Part shown: piece by piece, positions 26,101 through 39,468 of the stretch
How the letters are laid out: each line of letters begins with the position of its first letter
How positions within the stretch are numbered: position 1 is the stretch's first letter
NCBI RefSeq assembly: GCF_046630445.1
Contig: NC_092333.1
Location: 97,996,001-98,060,000, forward strand
Length of the DNA stretch: 64,000 nt
Direction: 5' to 3'
Origin: Rutidosis leptorrhynchoides
Taxonomy: Eukaryota > Streptophyta > Magnoliopsida > Asterales > Asteraceae
Made by a program: the position numbers and the translations under genes
Notes under the pieces: generated by a model
What the model was told of the DNA's origin: nothing
The model's input: only the letters and a program-made list of their open reading frames with translations
Database searches by the model: none

Positions 26101-29100
26101 CAAAACCACGTAATGGCATCCATCAGATCCCCTTTTATTAGCGGCCAAAATCTTTTAAAGAACTTGAAGTTAAAACCGTCCGGACCTGGGGCTTTCGATC
26201 CACCGCAATTCTTTATGGCATCTAGAACTTCTGACTCAAGAAAGCGGGACTCCAATTTGCTTGCTTCATCTGGAGATAAACTATTCAGGAATGGGTTGTT
26301 AAAACGAGGTCTATTGACACCATTCTCCGAGAATAAATTCTTAAAATGTCGAAAAACTTCCCCTTTTATTAAGTCAGGATCCTCCTGCCATAACCCATTT
26401 ATATATAAACCTCTTATATTATTTTTACTCTCTCTTCGCTTGATCGCATTATGAAAGAACTTGGTATTCTCGTCTCCTTCAAGATCCCATTTTATCCTCG
26501 CTTTTTGTTTAAGCATCCTATTTTTAGCCGCGTTCAGCTCCAACCAACGACTTCTCGAATCTAGCCATTTTCCCCGATCATCATCATTTAAATCCTCATT
26601 CTCCGCTTTTAATTCCCACTGATGTACCTCTTCTTTTAATTTTTTTATATCCGAATCAATCGTCCCGAATGCCTTTGTACTCAAATTTTTGAGAGCCAAT
26701 CTTACATTTTTTTAGTTTTTCATGAAGCACATATCAGGTCTCTTGCTCTCAACCCTAACATTCCACGCATCTTCCACAATACTATCGACATCAGTTAGAT
26801 CAAACCACTCATCAAAAACTCTTATAGGTTTCGGGCCAAAATCCACATCTTTATCGCATAAGATTATCGGACAATGATCCGATAGGTTTCTATCCAATGC
26901 CACCATAGATAGATCTCCCCACATACTTACGAATTTTTCAGAAACAAGGAAACGATCAAGCTTACTATATTTAATCCCGTTATCGCATATCCTAGTGAAT
27001 TTCCTTCAAACCAGTGGGACTTCAATCAACCTAGTGCTATCAATGAACCTATTGAAACGAGCAGCTTTCCTTTCGTGGAATTGGCTATTTTTTCTCTCAT
27101 CCATACTCCTTACCTCATTGAAATCACCACAAAAAACCCACGCCACATCACCATACTCCATTAGACCTAAACTGGTCCACATCTCCTTCTTTTTATCGTC
27201 ACTATGCGGCCCGTAAACATTGACAATTATCGTTTCACAATTATGACCTTTCCAATTACCTTTAATTGCTAAAAAATAATCTCTCTCAACAGCTTGGTTA
27301 ACTACAAATGCATTAGTATCCCAAATCAACAACATTCCCCCCGATCTGCCTATTGCTTCTTTCTGAATGAATCTGAAATCTTTCGAGCCCCACAAAAACT
27401 CTACCCAATTATCCCCGACCAGGCCACATTTAGTTTCCTGAACCGCAATAATATCGGCCCTCGACTGATTACAAATCTCCTTAAACCACTTCACTTTACC
27501 TTCCTGTTTGAATCCTCGAATATTAAGTGATACTATCTTCATTAAAATAATAAAACGTACCGAAAGGGGATGAGCAGACTACTGTTGGGCAGAATTGCCC
27601 CAATTCAGACCCAATTCTCTTGCAAAATCCTCCAATTGGACACTATCTTCTGACTTTGAGCTCACTCGATTTTTTGATTTTGATTTTGAGTTCTTAGCTG
27701 CAAAACCTCGATTCTTTGAACTTTATTTGGATTTTATGCCCTTATTATTTTGCATCATCCTCTTACGAAGATGAAGACCTCTCGCTAAATCCTTCGCATA
27801 ACCAATTCGAGATGACCCCTTCCAGCTACCCACTTTCTTCCAAATCTGCTCACTTTGTGGCTTCTGTTGTGACCTAGAATTACCCTTCATACTCGCTGGA
27901 GCTTCATCTCCCATCGATTGATTTACACTTCGCTGTTCTTTCCTAGTACTCAACTCCGATGAATTGTGTTCCTCTCTGAAAAAATCTTGCCCCAGGACCT
28001 CGTTTAGATCGTTCGGTTGTTCTACTTCTCTTTTATTGAACGTATCCTCTATAATTTCTATATCCTCTTCGATATCCCTATTATTTCCTTCAACTGGATA
28101 CTCCTGTTGCACACCCGAATTGAATTTCTTTTCTACCGGGCCATTTACCATTGCTTCAAAGCCCATTGAACTTTCAATGTTTGCCATCTGTTCAGGCCCA
28201 TTATTATCATTATTATAATTACCCACCTTCTCTTCCATTTGGGCCGTCATACCTGGCCCAACACCAGAATTAATCTTGTTATCATTATCCACCTTATCAT
28301 TATTACCCGAATCAATTTCCTCTGCCCCAAGTTTTAAATTAACCACTTCTTCCTCGCGTGCGCCGTCTTTGAAAACAGAGTCTTTTGGCGTATTGTCAGT
28401 CTTGTTATTGGGGATTGGTCCACCATGATTTCTGCAGAAGGACTCTTCAGTTTCCATGGATTTTGAACGGATGATTTCTTCAATCTTTTCGTCTTCCAGA
28501 ATCTGATCTCCCATCTCCTTGTCATCATCGGAATCTTCATCATCATCGGAGACTGAATCTGAATCCCACTCACTTGTGATTTCATCTTCCATGTCGATCT
28601 CCACTATATCGCTGACTTCCTCGATAACTTTAACATAGAACACTGTATCCCCAGCTTTGACCCTGACCGTATCATTAATCAGTTCGTATCCTAATAGTTT
28701 AACCATTACCCTTCCAATTTTGAGATTTTGATTGCCTTCTAGTTTACAGTTGCTTAGCTCCAATATCGGACCATACCACCCTGTGATTTTTTTGAACGTA
28801 TTCTCCGTCCAGTACTTGGCTGGTACCCCAATCACACTTACCCACGATAATCTTCCAGAGTGTCGGTGTTTTGGTTCCCATTTTCTTAGGTTTTTCATCC
28901 ATCTTTTGATGTTGTGGTTTTCGTTATTTAGTATGTTCTTCACAGCATCTTCTGAGTCACAAACAATCATTATCTCGAAACCTCCCAGATACTTGATCTC
29001 TCTGTAGGTCAAATTATTTTCTTTTATTTTATTTTTGATTAAAAATGGCAGTGGACCGTGTGTATCATACTTGCTCCGTAAGCGAGCTCTGTATAATGAC

Positions 29101-30576
29101 ATGTCAAGATATACCTGTTGTGCCGGATATATGCCATGTAGTGGAAAATGTGGTGAAAGTAAGTGTCCTGAATTATGCCTTTGCACAGAGGTAAGCACAT
29201 ATCTCTAAAGTATCAATAACTCATTTCTATATTTTTGCTTGTAACATGACTAACATTGGTTAATTTCTAAAATTTTAGGTGTTTTGTTGCTTTGGGAATT
29301 CAGTAGCATCAACTCGTTTTCTATTGCAGGATGAATTCAACATACAAACTACTCAATGTGATAATTGCATCATTGTAATATATTCTTATATAAATTAAAT
29401 TCTTTTATGTCTTTGGTCTTTAAGTTTAATACTTGACATTAGTTACTTAAAAGTTTGTTTTACTTCTGTTAAAGGGATTCATGTTTTGCCTTCAACAACT
29501 AGCATGTATATTCTCAATTGTTGCTTGTCTTGTTCGAAATGATGAACTTAGTGATGCATCTGAGGCGCTCAATTGCTTAGCCGACATGGTTTACTGCACG
29601 TGAGTATTATCAATATATAACTTCTTATATTATATTATATTTTACCATACACTAAAATATAAGGGAATTGATATTTCCAAACTTGTTTTTGATAGATTCA
29701 CACAAATTTACTAAACTACCCTCAATGATGTGTTATGTAAATTTTTCATTTCAAATTATTGGAGGGTATAACTGAAAAATAACAACATATATGTGTGGAT
29801 CTATCAAAATCATGTTTGGAAATATCACCTCCCATGTAAACACTATGACTAATAATTGATGACGCCAGCTTATGTCATCAATTATTACCTTTTTAAATAC
29901 TTTTTTTTTTTCCTCGGAAAATACTAAATTACCATATACTAAATGTAAACCTTATGAATAGTAAATGATGACGTCAGCTGACGTTATTACTTATTATTTT
30001 TGTAATTTTTCACAATAAAATATCATATACTAAAATCTAAACACTATGAATAGTAAATGATGATGTTAGCTGATGTCATCATTTATTTTTTTGTAATTTT
30101 TTATTTTATTTTTCTCAAAAAAAGAAAACAAAATTTACCGTATCACAAAACGCGGACTTATTCAACTCGTTTATACATCAAAATGGTCTTTTACTAACGT
30201 GTTTATTTTAATATCCGCTTACAGGGTTTGTGCGTGCATGCAGGTATATCTTATTTTCCACCATTTTAATTTTTAAACATATATTATATAGTAGTTTAAA
30301 ATTCAATTTCGGAACTCTATTCGATGTAAACTTAATAATTATTTGCAGACACAACACAAGGTTGAAATGGACAAACGAGATGGTAATCTTGGATCACAAC
30401 CAATGACTGTGCCTCATGCTCAGCAAATGTCAAGGTTTGATCAGCCACTTCCTCCACACGTGGCGTATGGGCCACCAGCATCCGGTGGTTATCCACCTGG
30501 ATCACCACCACCGCCAGCTCAAGGTTACCCACCTACCGCCTATCCTTCACATGGCTATCCAACTCCAAGTTACTAG
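20441..30576 (+). CDS. PLAC8-family cysteine-rich membrane protein (seven exons)
   Basis: Coding exons: 20441-20543, 20652-20673, 29052-29190, 29279-29374, 29475-29599, 30225-30243, 30349-30576. They total 732 nt, 243 aa plus TAG, with GT-AG at every junction and phases that fit. The product is a plant PLAC8-family protein of the subgroup with a fixed N-terminus (MAASQAKLDKMQ) and conserved blocks YCCF..FCGPCVSYLLRKR (35-53), CCAGYMPC and GNSVASTRFLLQDEFNIQTTQCDNC (to 118). A hydrophobic segment GFMFCLQQLACIFSIVACLV (121-140) follows, then VCACMQTQHK. The tail (about 195-243) is Pro/Gly/Tyr-rich. Related plant proteins are membrane-associated and this subgroup has no well-established function. 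Exons 2 (22 nt) and 6 (19 nt) are micro-exons. Intron 2 is 8.4 kb because of the LINE at 23086-29000. No disabling change is seen in the coding sequence. Confidence 0.88.
20674..22368 (+). other. Intron 2, host part: simple repeats and AT-rich sequence
   Basis: No coding sequence. It contains a poly-A run (20743-20760), a TA microsatellite (about 21092-21158), a TAA/AAT tract (about 21210-21349), a 192-bp tandem duplication (21351-21715) and another A-run at 22129-22161 that may be the tail of an old retroposon. Confidence 0.7.
21351..21715 (+). repeat. 192-bp tandem duplication in intron 2
   Basis: The unit beginning aggagttagtagatagcaaa at 21351 repeats at 21543 with almost no differences. 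A short AAT run separates the copies, so duplication probably used the microsatellite. Confidence 0.85.
22369..22830 (-). mobile_element. 5'-truncated LINE fragment with poly-A tail
   Basis: The plus-strand poly-T at 22369-22407 is the poly-A tail of a minus-strand retroposon. Reading leftwards from about 22800, one frame gives ATIWAIWFVRNDMVFNG, the block typical of the C-terminal end of plant LINE ORF2 proteins, followed by stops. It is a dead, severely 5'-truncated copy inside intron 2, distinct from E3. Confidence 0.6.
23071..23085. repeat. E3 LINE target-site duplication, left copy
   Basis: tctgtaggtcaaatt, identical to 29001-29015 at the other end of the LINE. The poly-T begins directly after it. 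Confidence 0.9.
23248..23766 (+). mobile_element. E4: TRIM (terminal-repeat retrotransposon in miniature) inside the LINE
   Basis: Two 165-bp direct LTRs (23248-23412 and 23602-23766; three differences seen) start TGTTGGAGCTAATCGG and end in CA. A 5-bp duplication, acata, flanks it at 23243-23247 and 23767-23771. The primer site TGGTATCAGAGC (initiator tRNA-Met) is at 23415-23426 and the polypurine tract aagggggtgat at 23591-23601. The 189-bp interior encodes nothing, as defines TRIMs. It sits in the 3' untranslated part of E3, so it is younger than the LINE insertion or was already in its parent copy. Confidence 0.93.
23847..27542 (-). pseudogene. E3 LINE ORF2: endonuclease-reverse transcriptase, two nonsense codons
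   Basis: One frame of 1232 codons. The APE-type endonuclease comes first (MKIVSLNIRGF, QETK, FCGDFNE and SDHCPI catalytic blocks). RT follows (KAPGPDG, GDYRPVSL, FKIDFEKAFDSVNW, GIRQGDPLSPFLF and the YADD catalytic motif), then a C-terminal zinc-binding zf-RVT region (RCPMCDDDLESIDHAIIFC). It is broken by TGA near 27006, between the GDFN and SDH blocks, and by TAA near 26712, between endonuclease and RT; both are in-frame base changes. The 950-residue stretch 26699-23847 is open. The family nicks target DNA and primes reverse transcription from it. Confidence 0.92.
27723..29000 (-). pseudogene. E3 LINE ORF1, 5'-truncated
   Basis: The nucleic-acid-binding ORF1 lacks its start. LINE sequence begins at EIKYLGGFEIMIV on the insertion boundary (29000). 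The retained part has a DUF4283-like region with RRMKNLRKWEP-type and GRLSWVSVIGVP blocks, then a long acidic Asp/Glu/Asn-rich stretch and a basic C-terminus ending IKSK. ORF2 starts about 180 bp after its stop. The frame extends upstream to 29198, but that part is antisense PLAC8 exon 3, not LINE. No CCHC knuckle is seen. Confidence 0.8.
29001..29015. repeat. E3 LINE target-site duplication, right copy
   Basis: tctgtaggtcaaatt, identical to 23071-23085. It is followed by 36 bp of pyrimidine-rich intron and the AG acceptor of exon 3 at 29050-29051. Confidence 0.9.
29640..30110. repeat. Three-copy intronic repeat with TGACGTCA-type palindromes
   Basis: Three diverged units in intron 5 share taccatayactaaa, then ctatgaatagtaaatgatga, then a palindrome: gatgacgccagcttatgtca, gatgacgtcagctgacgt and gatgatgttagctgatgtca, near 29860, 29968 and 30059. 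The first unit is split by the MITE at 29669-29827. TGACGTCA is the core bound by many bZIP factors; function here is unknown. Confidence 0.6.
29669..29827. mobile_element. MITE with ~37-bp inverted ends in intron 5
   Basis: tgatatttccaaac...tagattcacaca at the left and its diverged inverse at the right (tgtgtggatctatca...ggaaatatca) enclose a 159-bp non-coding unit. The symmetry may extend to GGGA/TCCC just outside. Flanks read atataa and atgtaa, a possible imperfect 6-bp duplication. It sits within the first of three repeat units of this intron. Superfamily not assigned. Confidence 0.65.
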
Positions 30577-31054
30577 AGGTAAATGCATTCGTGGTGTAGA
30601 TCCATCATTTTTCAATGGCAGGTTAATAGGTCAAAGCACATAGAGTTATATACAGTAATATAGTTTTGAATTATGTTAGTGAGACTAGTGCTTATGGTTT
30701 ATACTCCGTATATTACTATATATTGGTACATGAATAAGATTGCATGCTTCATGAAACTAAGTTTAAACGTGTTATGTATTATATTCTTTGTTCCCCCACA
30801 CGCTGGACAAAAACGTGTGATTTGGATACGATTCTATCTTGTAGAGCATGATATATTTAGTTATTATTGCGGGAATTTTATTATACAAACAGGAACGTGA
30901 GTTCGGGTGATAAAATTACGTACAAGCTAGATCCACAGAAGACATAAGAACATTAAATTGTCATGGCAACAGTGGATAACAGATCCAAGATCGGTGGGTT
31001 CATTTGGTTTTACTCGTACGGGTGTTGGCTAAAGTACCGCACTTATTTTTATTA
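30577..31054 (+). other. PLAC8 gene 3' flank
   Basis: No gene seen. It presumably includes the PLAC8 3' untranslated region; no single polyadenylation signal can be chosen with confidence. Confidence 0.5.
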
Positions 31055-31350
31055 TCAGACACAATCGATCTGATATGAATTGTATATAACTCTGTGTTCG
31101 TGAAAAATATGCATTCGAGCTATGAAATTTTGTACCATTTGGCTCATTGAAGGTCTTGCATCTCTATCTTCTTCTGCACATTGTAAAGCGATTTTCACAA
31201 CGTTTTTCGACGTTCTTGAATCATATCCATTGCACGTCTTAATATCCACAATTTTATCACTGCCATTATGATCACTCATGTTACGAACCTTTTCCCTGCA
31301 CTCGATCAACCTTTGGTCTCTCCCATTAATTTCTGTTGGTGATTTTAGCA
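31055..31350 (-). pseudogene. Receptor-like kinase C-terminal relic
   Basis: About 97 codons on the minus strand resemble the end of a plant receptor-like kinase. SPTEING is followed by a divergent stretch and then NVVKIALQCAEEDRDARPSMSQMV, which is kinase subdomain XI with its conserved Arg (ARPSM). A short tail ends at a TGA at 31055-31057. Nothing of the preceding kinase domain is found upstream, where a MITE (31351) and then E5 (31929) begin. It is a fragment, or a last exon cut off from its gene by insertions. Confidence 0.7.
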
Positions 31351-31599
31351 CTCCATCCGTCCCATATTAATAATTCACACGCAAAAAACACACAGTTTAA
31401 GGAAATGTCAAAAAGGTATTGTGCATTCGGTTTACTTTTCAGCTTACCATTACTTTTTCTTTCTCTTTTAATCCTAAACACTTACATTAAGGGCATAATA
31501 GAACTTTACCTTATTATTTTTATCTATATATGAAAGTGGATTATTAATTTGGGACAGCCCAAAATGGAATACTAGACTATCAATATGGGACGGAGCGAG
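31351..31599. mobile_element. Stowaway-like MITE
   Basis: The ends ctccatccgtcccatatt and aatatgggacggagcgag are inverted repeats of the CTCCCTCCGTCCC type known from Stowaway (Tc1/mariner) MITEs. The 249-bp interior is AT-rich. The right flank is TA, while the left flank is CA instead of the expected TA. It directly abuts the kinase relic. Confidence 0.8.
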
Positions 31600-31928
31600 T
31601 ATCCTAACAATTATTCTTGTTAATTAAGATTTAATTGAAAGAAAGAGTTGAATTGTTATACTTACAAACGTGTTTGAAGGGTGTGGAGTGCACACTCATA
31701 AGAGATGACTAGATACTATCGCAAAAATTGCAGGGTCAAGCTCCCCTTTGAGGGTTCCAAGGGGCAGAACCTGAGCGGGCTCCAAGGGGCAGTGCCCCTG
31801 GTTGGGGTCCCGCTCCCAAGTGAGCGACGAGGGTCGAGGGGAAGCCGCCCTCGTGGGGTCGAGGGGCAGCGTCTCGCGTCATAAAATTTTATCCACTGTA
31901 TGTTTAATCGAAAAGTTTTCTGCCAACG
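31600..31928. other. Spacer with a GC-rich repeated block
   Basis: Between the MITE and E5. At 31735-31875 the sequence is unusually GC-rich, with short repeats built on caaggggcag and gtcgaggggcagc. This type is common in leaders of plant retroelements; I cannot name the source. No gene. Confidence 0.45.
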
Positions 31929-34900
31929 TGAAATGTCCCGTTCATATTGATTATAAACGTTCCATATTAATTGATTTCGTTGCGAGGTTTTGACCTCTAT
32001 ATGAGAAGTTTTTCAAAGACTGCATTCGTTTTTAAAACAAACCATAACCTTTATTTTATCGACAAGGTTAAAAAGACACCACCTAGATTATCCAGAAATG
32101 ATAATCTAACAAATATCACACTTACACACTACCAATACATATTGGTTTACAAATATTAATATGTTACAACAAAATAAATCTCGAATGCAGTTTTAAACAA
32201 TATTATACAAACATGCTGATACCAAATCTTGTCCATAATATAGCATGCAACAGCGGAAGATCTTAATAATCACCTAAGAATAAACATGCTTTAAACGTCA
32301 ACAAAAATGTTGGTGAGTTATAGGTTTAACCTATATATTTATCAAATCATAATAATAGACCACAAGATTTCATATTTCAATATACATCCCATACATAGAG
32401 ATAAAAATCATTCATATGGTGAACACCTGGTAACCGACCTTAACAAGATGCATATAGAATATCCCCTATCATTCCGGGACTCCCTTCGGACATGATAAAT
32501 TCGAAGTACTAAAGCATCCGGTACTTTGGATGGGGTTTGTTGAACCCAATAGATCTATCTTTAGGATTCGCGTCAATTAGGGTGTCTGTTCCCTAATTCT
32601 TAGATTACCAGACTAAAAATGGGCATATTCGGTATAATAATTTAACCATAGAATGTAGTTTCACGTACTTGTGTCTATTTTGTAAAACATTTATAAACTG
32701 CTTGTGTTCTCATCCCAAAAATGTTAGATTTAAAAAGTGGGACTATAACTCACTTTCACAGATTTTTACTTCGTCGGGAAGTAAGACTTGGCCACGGGTT
32801 GATTCACGAACCTATAACAAATATGTACATATATATATCAAAGTATGATCAAAATATAATTATAACATTTTTATTACGTTTTAATGACTTGGGTGTGTTA
32901 AGTCAGCAGTCCTCGTTAGTAACCTACAACTAGTTGTCCACAGTTAGATGTACAGAAATAAAGCAATATATTTTATCTCGAATCAATCCACGACCTCGTG
33001 TATACAAGTCTCAGGCTAGATCACAACTCAAAGTATATATAATATTTTAGAATCAACCTCAACCCTGTATAGCTAACTCCAACATTACTACATATTGAGT
33101 GTCTATGGTTATTCTGAAATATATATAGATGGGTCGATATGATATGTCAAAACATTGTATTCGTGTCTATGGTATCCCAAGATTACATCATATATGTTGG
33201 AATACATGTATAATACAATATGAGTTAGCTAGGATATGATTAATATAGATTTGTTACCAATTTTCATGTAGCTACAACAAGCAAAATTATCCAATCTTGT
33301 TTTACCCATAACTTCTTCGTTTTAAATCCGTTTTGAGTGATTCAAGTTGATATGGTTTCATATTGAACTTAAGTTTATGAATCTAAACAGAAAAAGCATA
33401 AGTTTATAGTTGGAAATATAGGTTACAAGTCATTTTTGTAAAGGTAGTCATTTCAGTCGAAAGAACGACGTCTAGATGACCATTTGGAAAACATACTTCC
33501 ACTTTGAGTTTAACCATGATTTTTGGATATAGTTTCATGTTCATAAGAAAAATCATTTTCCCAGAAGAACAACTTTTAAATCAAAGTTTATCATAGTTTT
33601 TAATTAACTAACCCAAAACAGCCCGCGGTGTTACTACGACGGCGTATATTCGGTTTTACGGTGTTTTTCATGTTTTCAGGTTTTAAATCATTAATTTAGC
33701 ATATCATATAGATATAGAACATGTGTTTAGTTGATTTTAAAAGTCAAGTTAGAAGGATTAACTTTTGTTTGCGAACACGTTTAGAATTAACTAAACTATG
33801 TTCTAGTGATTACAAGTTTAAACCTTCGAATAAGGTAGTTTTATATATATGAATTGAATGATGTTATGAACACCATTACTACCTCAGGTTTTGTGGATAA
33901 ACCTAATGGAAATAAGAAAAATAGATCTAGCTTCAAAGGATCCTTGGATGGCTTGAAAATTCTTGAAGCAAAATCATGACACGAAAACAAGTTCAAGTAA
34001 GATTTCAACTCAAAATAAGACTGTTAAAGTTATAGAAATTGAATCAAAGTTTGAATATGAGTATTACCTTATATTAGAAATATATCTTAATTTAAATAAG
34101 AAAGATTTCTTGAGGTTATATGATCACTCAAAGTGGATTTGTAAGATTGGAAGTAAGCTAGCAAACTTGGAAGTGTTGTTGGTGTGTTCTTGAGTAGTTG
34201 TTTTATAACTTGGTTTATGTATGGATTTATGAACTAGATTGAGCTAGATTTTGATGAAGATGATGAAGAACACTTAGAACAATGGAAGAACACTTGAGAG
34301 AGATGAGTTTGATTCAAGAAAAATTGAAAATGAAAGTGTTTGTGTGTGTACTCCTTCACGTGAAAATGGGGTGTTCATAAAGGCTCCATTAGTTTGTAAT
34401 TTTGTGTAATCATTCATGCTAGTTGCCAAATGATGGTTCCCACATGGTTAGGTGACTCACATGGGCTGCTAAGAGCTGATCATTGGAGTGTATATACCAA
34501 TAGTAAATACGTTTAGAAGCTATGTATTGTACGAGTACAAATACGAGTGCATACGAGTAGAATTGTTGGTGAAAATGAATGAGGATGTAATTGTAAGCAT
34601 TTTTGTTAAGTAGAAGTACTTTGATAAGTTTCTTGAAGTCTTTCAAAAGTGTATTAATACATATTAAAACACTACATGTATATACATTTTAACTGAGTCG
34701 TTAAGTCATCGTTAGTCGTTACATGTAAATGTTGTTTTGAAACCTTTAAGTTAACGATCTTGTTAAATGTTGTTAACCCATTGTTTATTATATCAAATGA
34801 TATGTTAAATTATTATATTATCATAATAATATGATGAATTAATATATCTTAATATTATATATATACAATTAAATGTCGTTACAACGATAATCGTTACATA

Positions 34901-35396
34901 TATGTCTCGTTTCGAAATCCTTAAGTTAGTAGTCTTGTTTTTACATATGTAGTTCATTGTTAATATAATTAATGATATGTTTACTTATCATTTAACATGT
35001 TTATATATATTGTAACAATATCTTAAAATGATTCATATGTAATTAGTAAGACGTTGTTATAACGATAATCGTTATATATATCGTTTTCAAGTTTCTTAAT
35101 TCAATAGTCTCATTTTTATGTATATAACTCATTGCTAAAATACTTAATGAGGTAAATACTTATCATAATATCATGTTAACTATATATATCTCCATATATA
35201 TGTCATCATATAGTTTTTACAAGTTTTAACGTTTGTGAATCGCCGGTCAACTTGGGTGGTCAAATGTCTATATGAAACCTATTTCAATTAATCAAATCTT
35301 AACAAGTTTGATTGCTTAACATGTTGGAAACACTTAATCATGTAAATAACAATGTCATTTAATATATAAAAACATGGAAAAGTTCGGGTCACTACA
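31929..35396 (-). repeat. E5 3' LTR (3468 bp)
   Basis: It runs from TGTAGTGACCCG (35396, minus-strand start) to GGGACATTTCA (31929). The left end matches the partial 5' LTR at 63691-64000. It shares short blocks with E6 and E8 LTRs, for example the aaacatgctttaaa and gttggtgag segment near 32285-32330. No gene inside; small open frames are accidental. Confidence 0.85.
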
Positions 35397-35411
35397 GTAC
35401 CTACCCGTTAA
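35397..35411 (-). other. E5 polypurine tract
   Basis: On the minus strand TTAACGGGTAGGTAC abuts the 3' LTR. An exact 15-bp copy occurs inside the element at 42502-42516. Confidence 0.7.
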
Positions 35412-35431
35412 ATAAATTTCATCCCGAAATT

Positions 35432-38215
<2,784 letters not shown>

Positions 38216-39387
38216 TGTGACGATCTCTCCAAATCCATATGGACAATACGTCAATCATCGATTTCATTGCGAGGTATTTGACCTCTATATGATACGTTTT
38301 GTAAACATTGGATTCTTTTGAAAAGGCACACCATAAATGAATATTTAAATCAAAGGTTTTCGACATCTGATAATTTCTACATATAGACAATCATCGTAAT
38401 ATAATAGTTTACAATGATACTTCCGTTGACAGTGCAGTCAAAATAAGATACATGGTGATGATTTGGTGAATGCAATGTTTCCTTGAAAAGTATGTCATGA
38501 AAGACTCCATACACATAGCTTGTCTAACATATAAGCAAACAGCGGAAGACTTCTAGGGAACCTGAAAATAAACATGCTAACAAGTGTCAACATAAATGTT
38601 GGTGAGTTCATAGTTTTAGTGTTTCGCATAATCTGTATATAAAAGTGGATCACAAGATTTCAGTTGTTTCATCCAGAAACGTTTATCAAAAGTTTGTCAA
38701 TAGATTCTACGTAACAGAGCACCCTGGTAACTAAGCTTTAACGTTATAATGATAAATACCCCATTCGTTTTAATACACCCAAACCAACGTGTCCTAAACT
38801 CAAATAACACACGTCCGTTAAAAGGCTAGTGCTCTAGCTCGGACGGGGATGTCAAGCCCTATGGATCCATATACTGTTATTCGCGCCCACCAGTCCATAT
38901 CCTATGTACTGGCAGTTACTAGTTACCAAAATGAAAAGTCATTGATTTTTCGCCAGCTTTCCAAAAACATGTATATCATATACCTTTTACCAGTAATATA
39001 TGTATTTAATTCGTGATTCATCATAAACTGTTTAACGACGAAATTTAGCATACAAGCATGCATAAACATATATACTCGAGCACTAGACATGGATACGCTA
39101 TTAATATATAAAGGATAAAATATGAGTGCTTACGTATCAATATTGAGATTCAATATTGTAGGAAAGTACGTAGACGTAACGGAGACGATAAACACTAGGT
39201 TTGATTTGCCAATAATACCCACGTACATTACCCATAACCTCCATAGCTATAACCCATATTTTCCTTAGCTCTATCCCGCTTGAAAAATCCATTTTGAAAG
39301 TGACACGCTCATAACCTCGTCGTAGTATTTTATGTATAATACTAATTAATAATACTAAAAATAATAAGATTAATAATAATATTAATC

Positions 39388-39468
<81 letters not shown>

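Larger units (their letters stand above)
23086..29000 (-). mobile_element. E3: L1-type LINE in antisense in the PLAC8 gene intron
   Basis: A 5.9 kb non-LTR retrotransposon read leftwards: partial ORF1 (from 29000), ORF2 (27542-23847), a 3' untranslated region interrupted by a TRIM, and a poly-A tail (poly-T on the plus strand, 23086-23114). A perfect 15-bp target duplication (23071-23085 and 29001-29015) bounds it. It is 5'-truncated inside ORF1. It lies in PLAC8 intron 2 with only 51 bp left between its right junction and exon 3. Confidence 0.92.
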
